6,432 nucleotides of DNA from Nocardioides sp. (GTDB lineage Bacteria; Actinomycetota; Actinomycetes; Propionibacteriales; Nocardioidaceae): positions 1 to 6,432 of the forward strand of contig JAPSKJ010000124.1 in assembly GCA_031177735.1 (NCBI GenBank), in the 5' to 3' direction. Made by a program: the position numbers and the translations under genes. This document shows, piece after piece, positions 1 through 6,432 of the stretch. The notes below the pieces were generated by a model. That model made no database searches and was not told the origin of the DNA. It saw nothing but the letters and a program-made list of their open reading frames with translations. The stretch's first letter is position 1. Every line of letters starts with the position of its first letter.

Positions 1-719
1 TCGGCGACCGCCGCCATGCCCACGGTGGCGAGCCCTTCCCCGCGGCGGTCGGGGGCGACGTACACGCCCTGGATCTGCGCGGCGAACGGCGATGCACAGG
101 CGACCTCGGCCTTGAAGACCAGGCGACCCTCGTCGAAGCGGGCGAAGGACCAGCCCCGGTTCATCAGCTGCAGCACCCGGGCGCGGTAGAGCTCGCCGCC
201 GCCACCGGCCTCCGGCGAGACGCCGACCTCCTCGGTGTACATGGCGACGCAGGCCGGGTAGACCTCGTCGATGTCGGCCCGCGTCGTGCGCCGCACCAGC
301 GGGTCGGGGGCGACGGCCGGCGCGGCGGACAGCTCGAGGTGGGGCTGACGCCAGCGCACCTCGCGCGGGCGGCCCCAGCTCTCGCCGAGGGTGTCCCAGA
401 GCACCTGCACCGGGTCGTGCGGGCCGACGATCGTCGAAACGGTGCGGCCGCGGCTGCGGGCGCGCTCACCGAAGGCGCGCGCGTCGTCCTCGCCGGCCTG
501 GACGGGCACCAGGTTGGCGCCGACGTGGCAGGCGGCCACCAGCTCGCCGTCGACCCAGCGGCCCCACATCTCACCCCCGAGCCAGCGCGGCTCCAGGCTG
601 GTGGTCCGGGCGCGGTAGTCGGCGAAGACGTTGACGACCGGGTCGCGCCCGGTCAGCTCCAGGAACGCGTGCAGGTCGGCGGCGTTGAGAGGCCGGATCC
701 CGTGACGCGTGGTGAGCAC
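1..719 (-). CDS. GNAT family N-acetyltransferase with N-terminal DUF4081 domain (3' end beyond window)
   Basis: The visible 239 codons start at GTG 719-717; an in-frame TAG at 729-731 leaves no longer start. The C-terminus is cut off by the window edge. Residues about 8-130 fit the DUF4081 region that precedes the acetyltransferase domain in actinobacterial proteins. Residues about 141-239 are a GNAT fold: the acetyl-CoA pyrophosphate-binding loop is visible as QIQGVYVAPDRRGEGLA (residues 215-231), matching the family Q/RxxGxG/A motif. The substrate is unknown; the family transfers acetyl from acetyl-CoA to an amine, presumably in the cytoplasm. A gene of this type follows ispG in mycobacteria (Rv2867c, roughly 285 residues as I recall), so about 45 residues are probably missing. 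Here a protease gene separates it from ispG. There is no clear Shine-Dalgarno; the GTG sits 6 bases after TAGGCT, which suggests leaderless expression. The family call is confident; the substrate is not. Confidence 0.88.
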   Translation of the reverse strand, partial: MLTTRHGIRPLNAADLHAFLELTGRDPVVNVFADYRARTTSLEPRWLGGEMWGRWVDGELVAACHVGANLVPVQAGEDDARAFGERARSRGRTVSTIVGPHDPVQVLWDTLGESWGRPREVRWRQPHLELSAAPAVAPDPLVRRTTRADIDEVYPACVAMYTEEVGVSPEAGGGGELYRARVLQLMNRGWSFARFDEGRLVFKAEVACASPFAAQIQGVYVAPDRRGEGLATVGMAAVA

Positions 720-731
720 ACCACGAGCCTA
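720..731 (-). promoter_or_regulatory. Putative -10 element for a leaderless acetyltransferase mRNA
   Basis: On the minus strand TAGGCT (731-726) is followed by six bases (725-720) and then the GTG start at 719. It matches the actinobacterial TANNNT -10 consensus, and the spacing would put the first transcribed base at the start codon. No Shine-Dalgarno is present and no good -35 hexamer is seen. The TAG in this hexamer is also the in-frame stop that limits the gene upstream. Inferred from sequence only. Confidence 0.45.
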
Positions 732-734
732 GGC

Positions 735-766
735 GGTGGACCTTGCGACGCGGCGCAGGGTCCACC
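735..766 (-). terminator. 13-bp hairpin between serine protease and acetyltransferase genes
   Basis: Arms 735-747 and 754-766 pair over 13 positions around a 6-base loop. One position (743/758) is imperfect: G-U in plus-strand RNA, A-C in minus-strand RNA. It lies 35 bases after the protease stop codon and has no T-rich tail, as is common for GC-rich actinobacterial terminators. It most simply ends the protease transcript. Because its inner edge is only 3 bp from the TAGGCT element, it could instead be an operator dyad for the acetyltransferase gene. Confidence 0.55.
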
Positions 767-777
767 ACCTTCTGCGT

Positions 778-793
778 CCCGGCGCTCGCCGGG
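778..793 (-). terminator. Short GC hairpin just after the serine protease stop
   Basis: CCCGGCG (778-784) and CGCCGGG (787-793) are perfect inverted repeats with a 2-base centre, effectively a 6-bp all-GC stem with a four-base loop. It begins 8 bases after the protease stop codon and precedes the longer hairpin at 735-766. The two together look like a tandem terminator or mRNA 3'-end stabiliser. There is no U-tract. Confidence 0.4.
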
Positions 794-801
794 TGGGGCT
801 C

Positions 802-1680
802 TCAGGGCAGGTCGACGAACGGCGCCAGGAAAGCGCGGGCCTCTGCGGTGTCGAGCCGGTAGGCGACGTTGGTCGCCTTGCACGGGGTGTCACCGGTGAT
901 CGTGATGGCGGCCAGCACCAGCTCGCCGTCGATCTCGACGAAGTTGGGGCCACCGGAGTCGCCGTAGCAGGCGCCGCCGTTGCCCTGGGCGGCGACCATC
1001 TCCAACCGGACCCACGCCTTGTTGAGGGTGTTGAAGTCGACCGGTGCCTTCATGCGGACGCCGCCGCCCGGGTGCACGTGCCCGCCGGGCCCGTTCTGCG
1101 CCTCCTGCGTGCCGTAGCCGACGACGGTCCAGTCCAGGGCGTCCAGCGCCCGACCGCCCAGCTCGCCGAGCTGGTCGGCGCTGGGCAGGGTGGCCGGCTC
1201 GAAGGACCACACGTCGGCCGGGGTCACGGCCCGCTCGGCGAAGTCGATGACGCCGATGTCGTGGGTGTCGACCGACGGACCCGGGAACGCGGGATCCTGG
1301 TGCGGGTCACCCTCGACGATCTTCCCGGCCGCGAGCAGCGCGGCCGCCTCCTCGGCGGGCGTTCCGGGGGTGGTGTCGAGCAGCGCCTGGAAGTCCTGCT
1401 CGAGGGAGACGAAGAACCGCGTGCCGGCGGGCCAACCGTCGGTGCAGTGCGCCGCGGTGAGGTAGGTGTCGTCGTCGATCATCGTGCCGCTGCACACCCA
1501 GTCGAAGCGGTCGGGCACCCCGTCACCGGTGTTGTCCCACAGCGCCACGAAGGCACCGACCTCGGTGCGCTCCGGCGCGGGGGCGGCGTTGTAGGTGTTG
1601 ATGGCCGAGGCTGTGCCGGCGGCGAGGGAGAGAGCGACGAAGGCAGCGGAGGCGGCGGTGGCGCCGATACGGGTCAGCAT
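802..1680 (-). CDS. Secreted trypsin-fold (S1 family) serine protease
   Basis: A 292-residue protein with an N-terminal signal peptide: R4, a hydrophobic stretch of about residues 5-24, and a likely signal peptidase I site after A24-S25-A26. The chymotrypsin-fold catalytic triad is complete: H78 in LTAAHC, D141 in DTHDIGVI and S242 in GDSGGP. C63/C79 and C238/C267 match the two conserved disulfides near the active site. The position equivalent to trypsin Asp189 is G236, so cleavage after Arg/Lys is not predicted; a chymotrypsin- or elastase-like pocket is more likely. Residues 49-60 (DNTGDGVPDRFD) resemble an EF-hand calcium loop. No IVGG-type activation motif is seen. The ATG at 1680 is the only sensible start, since an in-frame TAG lies upstream. 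A GGAGGA is 20 bases away, too far to act as a normal Shine-Dalgarno, but TACGCT lies 6 bases before ATG. Function outside the cell is inferred from the signal peptide; the substrate is unknown. Confidence 0.9.
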   Translation of the reverse strand: MLTRIGATAASAAFVALSLAAGTASAINTYNAAPAPERTEVGAFVALWDNTGDGVPDRFDWVCSGTMIDDDTYLTAAHCTDGWPAGTRFFVSLEQDFQALLDTTPGTPAEEAAALLAAGKIVEGDPHQDPAFPGPSVDTHDIGVIDFAERAVTPADVWSFEPATLPSADQLGELGGRALDALDWTVVGYGTQEAQNGPGGHVHPGGGVRMKAPVDFNTLNKAWVRLEMVAAQGNGGACYGDSGGPNFVEIDGELVLAAITITGDTPCKATNVAYRLDTAEARAFLAPFVDLP

Positions 1681-1715
1681 CTTGGCAGCGTAGGCGCGAA
1701 ATCCTCCGGCGGGAA
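1681..1715 (-). promoter_or_regulatory. Putative promoter for a leaderless serine protease mRNA
   Basis: On the minus strand TACGCT (1692-1687) is followed by six bases and the ATG at 1680. A poor -35 candidate, TTCCCG (1715-1710), stands 17 bases upstream of it. The -10 match (TANNNT) and spacing fit a transcript that starts at the A of ATG. This would let the protease be expressed separately from ispG, whose stop is 73 bases upstream. Confidence 0.45.
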
Positions 1716-1753
1716 GGCGCTACGACCGCTGATGCTGCAGCGCGACGCCGCTG

Positions 1754-2905
<1,152 letters not shown>

Positions 2906-2917
2906 GTCTCCAGCGTA
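2906..2917 (-). promoter_or_regulatory. Putative internal -10 element for ispG
   Basis: TACGCT (2917-2912, minus strand) is followed by GGAGAC (2911-2906) and the ispG ATG. The hexamer matches TANNNT and has the spacing of a leaderless start. It sits between the site-2 protease stop codon (2926-2924) and ispG. No convincing -35 hexamer is visible at 16-19 bases; TTCACC is present but about 20 bases away. The GGAGAC could alternatively serve as a tightly spaced ribosome site on a read-through mRNA. Confidence 0.4.
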
Positions 2918-2923
2918 TGCGGG

Positions 2924-4243
2924 CTAGGTGGATGTGAGGTGAATCGGGACGACCAGGTCGCCGATGATGAGCACCACACCCATCACCAGGAAGCACACAG
3001 CCACGACGTAGGCGACCGGCAGCAGCTTGGCCGCGTCGACGTAGCCGGGGTCGGGGCGACCGCGCAGCCGGGCGAAGCCACGCCGCAGCGCCTCCCACAG
3101 CGCGCTGGCGATGTGACCGCCGTCGAGCGGCAGCAGCGGCAGGAAGTTGAACATGCCGATGAAGAAGTTGAAGCCGGCGATCAGCTGCAGCAGGAAGACC
3201 GCCTTCTCGGTGGTGGCGATCTCCTCGTGAGCGGTCGCCTCGCCGGCGATCCGCCCGCCGCCCACGATGCTGACCGGGCTGTCGGCCTTGCGCTCCTCCA
3301 GCCCGACGATCGCCTGGGCGACGTCCCAGACCTTCACGGGCAGGTGGGCGAGCGCGACGACGGTCTCCTTGGTCATCCCCCACATCTGCTCGAGGGTGAA
3401 GAGCAGGCCGCCCTTCTCGTACCAGGTGTACGTCGTGGGCGAGACGCCCAGGAAGCCCACCTGCACCAGCGACTCGTCGGTGTCGGACGCCGGCCTGGCC
3501 TCCACCGTGGTGCTGGTCGTGCCGCTCAGCTGCTGGCCGTCACGCTCGTAGCCGATCACCGCGGTGCCGTCGGCGTTGTCGCGGATCATCGTGCGGAGCT
3601 GGTCCCAGTCGCTGACCTCGGTTCCGTTGAACGAGGTGATCACGTCGCCAGGCCGCAGGCCGGCCTCGTTGGCCGGTGCGATCGGGTCACTCGGCCCACA
3701 CTCGCGTCCCTCCTCGGTGAACGGGATGACGCACTCCGAGACGTGCGCGACGACCGGCCGTCCGGGCGCGGCGTCGACGTGCGGGATGCCGTGGAGGGCG
3801 AAGAGGCCGGCGAAGATGACGAACGCGATCGCCAGGTTGACCGTGGGGCCGCCGGCCATCACGACGACCTTCTTCCACCACGGCATCTGGTAGAACAGCC
3901 GGTCACCGTCGTTGGGGCCGACCAGCTCCATCTCTGCCTTGCGGCTGTCGCTGATCAGCTGGGTGAACATGCCGGTGTTGGTGCTGCGCAGCTCGCCCTC
4001 CTGGCCGGGCGGCAGCATCCCGACGATCTTCACGTAGCCGCCGAGCGGGATCGCCTTCACCCCGTACTCGGTCTCGCCCCGCCGGAAGCTCCACAGCGTC
4101 GGGCCGAAGCCGATGAAGTACTGCGTCACCTTGCGCCCGAACCGCTTGGCCGGCACGAGGTGGCCCAGCTCGTGCAGCCCGATGGACACCGCGATCGCGA
4201 GGACGAAGATCGCGACGCCGAGCAGGTAGAGCAGTGCGGTCAT
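2924..4243 (-). CDS. rseP: M50 site-2 intramembrane metalloprotease (RseP/Rip1 type)
   Basis: A 439-residue membrane zinc protease that cuts transmembrane segments of its substrates, classically anti-sigma factors after a first cut by another protease. The first membrane helix (about residues 4-30) carries the HExxH zinc motif H24-E25-L26-G27-H28. PLGGYVKIVGM (66-76) and the membrane segment MAGGPTVNLAIA (129-140) are conserved family blocks. A PDZ domain spans about residues 163-260, with EAGLRPGDVI at 193-202. The third zinc ligand is D374 in NFLPLLPLDGG (366-376), and a last membrane helix lies at about 409-435. It starts one base after the dxr stop (TGAcATG), with AGGA at 4252-4249 inside dxr as its ribosome site, so translational coupling is likely. 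C171 and C182 lie in the presumed extracytoplasmic PDZ region and might form a disulfide. The M. tuberculosis counterpart is Rip1 (Rv2869c). The substrates here are unknown. Confidence 0.96.
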   Translation of the reverse strand: MTALLYLLGVAIFVLAIAVSIGLHELGHLVPAKRFGRKVTQYFIGFGPTLWSFRRGETEYGVKAIPLGGYVKIVGMLPPGQEGELRSTNTGMFTQLISDSRKAEMELVGPNDGDRLFYQMPWWKKVVVMAGGPTVNLAIAFVIFAGLFALHGIPHVDAAPGRPVVAHVSECVIPFTEEGRECGPSDPIAPANEAGLRPGDVITSFNGTEVSDWDQLRTMIRDNADGTAVIGYERDGQQLSGTTSTTVEARPASDTDESLVQVGFLGVSPTTYTWYEKGGLLFTLEQMWGMTKETVVALAHLPVKVWDVAQAIVGLEERKADSPVSIVGGGRIAGEATAHEEIATTEKAVFLLQLIAGFNFFIGMFNFLPLLPLDGGHIASALWEALRRGFARLRGRPDPGYVDAAKLLPVAYVVAVCFLVMGVVLIIGDLVVPIHLTST

Positions 4244-4244
4244 G

Positions 4245-5333
4245 TCAGTCCTGGCCGATCAGGGTTGCCGTGGTGGTGCGGGCCCACGCGTCAGCGTCGA
4301 GGACGTCGTCGAGGGTGAGCCCAGTCGAGGGTACGTCGGAAAGTGAAGCGAGCACGTCTGCGACGGTGTCGACGATGCCCGTGAAGGGCAGCCGGCCGCG
4401 GCGGAACGCCTCCACGCAGACCTCGTTGGCCGCGTTGTAGACCGTCGGGGCCACACCCCCGCGCTCCCCCGCGCTGCGAGCCAGGCTGACGGCCGGGAAC
4501 GCGTCGTCGTCGAGCGGGAGGAACTCCCAGGTCTGCGCCGTCGTCCAGTCGACCGCAGGGGCGGCGTCGGGCACCCGGTCAGGCCAGCCCAGGCCCAACG
4601 CGATGGGGATGTGCATCGTCGGGGGGCTCGCCTGGGCCAGGGTGGAGCCGTCGACGAACTCGACCATCGAGTGCACGACGCTGGTCGGGTGCACCACCAC
4701 GCTGATCCGGTCGTAGGGGATGCCGAAGAGCAGGTGCGCCTCGATCACCTCCAGGCCCTTGTTGACCAGGGTCGCGGAGTTGATCGTGATCACCGGGCCC
4801 ATGTCCCAGGTGGGGTGGTCGAGCGCCTGCTCGGGCGTGACCTGCGCCAGCTCCGCCCGCGAGCGGCCGCGGAACGGCCCGCCGGAGGCGGTCAGGACGA
4901 GCCGGCGTACCTCCGTGGCGGACCCGCCGCGCAGGCACTGCGCAAGGGCGCTGTGCTCGCTGTCGACCGGCACGATCTGGCCGGGCTCGGCCCGCTCGAG
5001 CACGACCGGCCCGGCCATCACCAGGGACTCCTTGTTGGCTAGCGCGAGCGTGGTGCCGGCCTCGAGCGCGGCCACCGTCGGCCGCAGCCCGACGGCACCG
5101 GTGATGCCGTTGAGCACCACGTCGGCGGGCCGGGAGGCGGCCTCGATGCTCGCCTCCTCGCCCAGGCCGGAGTACGCCGGCGCGAACTCCGCCACCTGCG
5201 CCGAGAACAGGTCGGGGTTGGAGCCGCCGGCGGTCAGCCCGACGACGCGGAACCGGTCGGGGTTGGCCCGGACGATGTCGAGCGCCTGGGTGCCGATGGA
5301 GCCGGTGGAGCCGAGGATGACGACGTCACGCAC
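4245..5333 (-). CDS. dxr: 1-deoxy-D-xylulose-5-phosphate reductoisomerase
   Basis: DXR converts 1-deoxy-D-xylulose 5-phosphate to 2-C-methyl-D-erythritol 4-phosphate with NADPH, the first committed MEP step and the target of fosmidomycin. The 362-residue protein starts with the NADPH-binding glycine loop GSTGSIG (8-14). It contains NKE (100-102), the metal and substrate motif PVDSEH (122-127, D124 and E126), SGGPF (150-154), the flexible lid HPTWDMG (173-179) and NKGLE (191-195), whose E195 is the third metal ligand. All expected catalytic residues are present. The length is somewhat below the usual 380-400, mainly from compact loops, with no sign of damage. The start is GTG 5333, supported by AGAGGA 7 bases upstream and by the proximity of the glycine loop; a nearby ATG (5341-5339) is out of frame. 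It is the first gene of the probable dxr-rseP-ispG operon. It follows a strong terminator, so it must have its own promoter between about 5407 and 5334 or close by. Confidence 0.98.
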   Translation of the reverse strand: MRDVVILGSTGSIGTQALDIVRANPDRFRVVGLTAGGSNPDLFSAQVAEFAPAYSGLGEEASIEAASRPADVVLNGITGAVGLRPTVAALEAGTTLALANKESLVMAGPVVLERAEPGQIVPVDSEHSALAQCLRGGSATEVRRLVLTASGGPFRGRSRAELAQVTPEQALDHPTWDMGPVITINSATLVNKGLEVIEAHLLFGIPYDRISVVVHPTSVVHSMVEFVDGSTLAQASPPTMHIPIALGLGWPDRVPDAAPAVDWTTAQTWEFLPLDDDAFPAVSLARSAGERGGVAPTVYNAANEVCVEAFRRGRLPFTGIVDTVADVLASLSDVPSTGLTLDDVLDADAWARTTTATLIGQD

Positions 5334-5340
5334 GCCGGCA

Positions 5341-5346
5341 TCCTCT
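5341..5346 (-). promoter_or_regulatory. Ribosome binding site deciding the dxr GTG start
   Basis: AGAGGA on the minus strand lies 7 bases before the GTG at 5333, an ideal Shine-Dalgarno distance. The same placement makes the out-of-frame ATG at 5341-5339, which overlaps it, impossible as the start. Confidence 0.7.
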
Positions 5347-5407
5347 CAGTCGGCGGTCGCGGGCCGGACATCAGCGTGGCCGGTGGCACCTTCCCCCAGG
5401 ACGCGCG

Positions 5408-5438
5408 TCGGCCCGCCGGCGTGCTGCCGGCGGGCCGA
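5408..5438 (-). terminator. Strong 13-bp GC hairpin terminator after the Ig-like gene
   Basis: Arms 5408-5420 and 5426-5438 are perfect inverted repeats of 13 bp around a 5-base loop (GTGCT on the plus strand). The hairpin begins 36 bases after the Ig-like stop codon. There is no U-rich tail, but tail-less GC hairpins are common actinobacterial terminators. It separates the Ig-like transcript from dxr. It is symmetrical and could also act on plus-strand transcription, though no plus-strand gene is seen. Confidence 0.75.
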
Positions 5439-5462
5439 TCGGTGCTGCGTGCGCTCAGGCTG

Positions 5463-5478
5463 GTGACCGATCGGTCAC
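5463..5478. promoter_or_regulatory. Perfect 16-bp palindrome, possible regulator binding site
   Basis: GTGACCGATCGGTCAC is a perfect palindrome with no loop, so it is better suited to binding a protein dimer than to forming an RNA hairpin. It overlaps the Ig-like stop codon (5477-5475) and lies 130 bp upstream of the dxr start. Its core CCGATCGGT recurs at 5435-5443, centred 32 bp away, about three helical turns. The form resembles TetR-type operators. No regulator gene is in the window, so the binding protein is unknown. Confidence 0.4.
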
Positions 5479-6233
5479 GGGGCCCAGACGACGGTGACGG
5501 GGGTGGAGTAGATGTAGTCGTCGTACCCGGCGTCAGCGGTGTAGTAGGCCTGGAAGGTGTAGCTGCCGAACGGCAGGTTCTTCTCGGTGAAGTAGCTCTC
5601 GAAGCTCGAGCCGCGCATCGTGAACGCGCCGCCCGCCGCGATGGAGCCGAAGCCGGCCAGGAACGGCGAGGAGCTGCCGCCGGCGGCGTTGCCGTCCTGG
5701 TAGAAGTCGACGTAGCCGGTGGTCGCCGGAGCGCCCTTCCACTCGACGGTGCCGGTGAAGTCAGGGTGGTCCCAGGCGGCCTTCGAGATGGTGATCGAGG
5801 GCTGGGTGATGATCAGCTTGGAGCTCCACACGCTGAAGGCGGCGTTGTCCTTGCGCTTGCCGAACTTCGCGGTGACCTTGTAGGCGCCCGGGGCCAGGGT
5901 CAGCGGGACGCTCCAGGTCGCCTTGCCCTTCTTGATCTTCGCCTTGGCCTTGACCGAGCCGACGCTGAAGGAGACCTTGCCCTTCTTCACGCCCTTCACG
6001 GTCGCAGTGGCGGTGAAGGGGGTCGTGCCGCCCGCGTGGTAGCCGTCCTTGGAGGTCTTCACCTTGATCCCGCTCTTGCCCTTGCGCGCGGCGAGGGTGG
6101 TGAGCTGGCGCTCGCTGGTGGCGGTGGTCTGTCCAGCGGCGACCGGAGCGGCGGTGGCCATCGAGGACATGGCCGGAGCGACCAGGGCGGCGGCTGCGAC
6201 TGCGGTGGCCGCGAGACGCGTGAGCTTGTGCAT
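5475..6233 (-). CDS. Secreted Ig-like (bacterial beta-sandwich) domain protein
   Basis: A 252-residue protein with a signal peptide: K3 and R6, a hydrophobic stretch of about residues 7-22, and a likely cleavage after A26-T27-A28. Domain 1 (about 55-136) follows the bacterial Ig-like repeat pattern, with strands such as GKVSFSVGSVKAKAKI followed by KGKATWSVPLTLAPGAYKVTAKF-type elements. Domain 2 (about 146-250) looks like a more divergent beta-sandwich rich in Tyr, Phe and Gly. The halves have opposite charge: 20 Lys but only two acidic residues in 51-139, against ten Asp/Glu and four basic residues in 146-252. There are no cysteines, no lipobox, no sorting signal and no catalytic motif. The protein is therefore probably released or held at the surface by charge or binding. 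GGAAGGAA ends 7 bases before the ATG. It appears to be a single-gene unit closed by the hairpin at 5408-5438. Binding or structural roles are plausible, but no specific function can be assigned. Confidence 0.85.
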   Translation of the reverse strand: MHKLTRLAATAVAAAALVAPAMSSMATAAPVAAGQTTATSERQLTTLAARKGKSGIKVKTSKDGYHAGGTTPFTATATVKGVKKGKVSFSVGSVKAKAKIKKGKATWSVPLTLAPGAYKVTAKFGKRKDNAAFSVWSSKLIITQPSITISKAAWDHPDFTGTVEWKGAPATTGYVDFYQDGNAAGGSSSPFLAGFGSIAAGGAFTMRGSSFESYFTEKNLPFGSYTFQAYYTADAGYDDYIYSTPVTVVWAP

Positions 6234-6240
6234 TCAGGGT

Positions 6241-6248
6241 TTCCTTCC
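6241..6248 (-). promoter_or_regulatory. Ribosome binding site of the Ig-like protein gene
   Basis: GGAAGGAA on the minus strand lies 7 bases before the ATG at 6233. It fixes this start and shows that the gene has a proper leader, unlike the three leaderless-type starts downstream in the window. Confidence 0.7.
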
Positions 6249-6257
6249 GTTGGGCGC

Positions 6258-6280
6258 GTGCCAGATCGGCACACTGGCAC
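6258..6280. repeat. 7-bp inverted repeat in the Ig-like gene leader or promoter
   Basis: GTGCCAG (6258-6264) and CTGGCAC (6274-6280) are perfect inverted repeats around 9 bases. The middle holds a further GGCAC that can pair with the same arm as an alternative 5-bp stem. The repeat is 24 to 47 bases upstream of the ATG. A weak promoter-like pair, TTTAGG (6306-6301) and CATGGT (6284-6279) with a 16-base spacer, abuts it. It may be an operator or a 5'-leader hairpin. Confidence 0.3.
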
Positions 6281-6342
6281 CATGCCCACCTCCGGTCGCA
6301 CCTAAACCAGGGAGGGCAGGTCGATCCGTCGGGCGAGGGGGC

Positions 6343-6432
6343 TCACCGGAGGTCGGCCTCCGCGGCGCGGGCGTGCAGGCGCGTGCGGATCTCCTCGGGC
6401 GTGAGCTGCGCGCGCTGGCGCTGGCCGCGCGC
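6343..6432 (-). CDS. C-terminal end of an unidentified protein (5' end beyond window)
   Basis: Only the last 29 codons and the TGA (6345-6343) are visible. The frame is open to the window edge, and all 29 sense codons end in G or C, strong support for real coding sequence in this GC-rich genome. The visible tail contains LTPEEIRTRLHARAAEADLR, a charged, probably helical ending. I do not recognise the family and assign no function. A 6-bp inverted repeat (CGGAGG/CCTCCG) overlaps the last codons. The next gene starts 109 bases downstream. Confidence 0.6.
   Translation of the reverse strand, partial: ARGQRQRAQLTPEEIRTRLHARAAEADLR

Noticed and set aside
1709..1753. Small alternative stems (CAGCG/CGCTG/CAGCG) after ispG, as a terminator or attenuator
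   Set aside because: Stems are only 5 bp, common by chance in GC-rich DNA, with no U-tract and no leader peptide. Not strong enough to call.
5339..5341. ATG as an alternative dxr start
   Set aside because: It is out of frame with the GSTGSIG-containing reading frame and overlaps the AGAGGA ribosome site. GTG 5333 fits better.
5340..5345. GAGGAT 6 bases before the dxr GTG as a fourth leaderless -10 element
   Set aside because: It lacks the essential first T of TANNNT, and the same bases form a good Shine-Dalgarno, so a normal leader is more likely.
6320..6432. Rho-independent terminator for the upstream partial gene
   Set aside because: Only a 6-bp inverted repeat overlapping the last codons was found, with no T-rich tail.

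Overview
The window is GC-rich (strong G/C at codon third positions), and every convincing gene lies on the minus strand. Gene content and order point to a high-GC actinobacterium, probably of the Nocardioides/Propionibacteriales type. The core is the conserved actinobacterial cluster dxr - M50 site-2 protease - ispG - DUF4081/GNAT acetyltransferase, the same order as Mycobacterium tuberculosis Rv2870c-Rv2867c. The genus-level assignment is inference from protein style, not a database result.

In the direction of transcription (high to low coordinates) the layout is: the 3' end of an unidentified gene (6432-6343); a 109-bp intergenic region with an inverted repeat and a good Shine-Dalgarno; a secreted two-domain Ig-like protein (6233-5475); a strong 13-bp hairpin terminator (5438-5408) and a perfect 16-bp palindrome over the stop codon; dxr (5333-4245); a site-2 protease, rseP/rip1 (4243-2924), one base after dxr; ispG (2905-1754), 18 bases later; a secreted S1 (trypsin-fold) serine protease (1680-802); tandem hairpins (793-778 and 766-735); and the GNAT gene (719 to the window edge, 3' end missing).

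Dxr and IspG catalyse the second and the penultimate steps of the MEP isoprenoid pathway. The intramembrane protease between them is probably co-transcribed and translationally coupled to dxr. Compared with the mycobacterial order, the secreted serine protease is an insertion between ispG and the acetyltransferase, and it appears to carry its own promoter and terminators.

I do not see a clearly new multi-gene system. The most interesting signal is regulatory: ispG, the serine protease and the acetyltransferase each have a TANNNT -10-like hexamer (TACGCT, TACGCT, TAGGCT) ending exactly 6 bases before the start codon. That geometry is expected for leaderless transcripts. Two CCGATCGGT palindromes 32 bp apart upstream of dxr look like an operator. 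No intergenic stretch exceeds 300 bases, and I see no RNA genes, CRISPR arrays or mobile elements.
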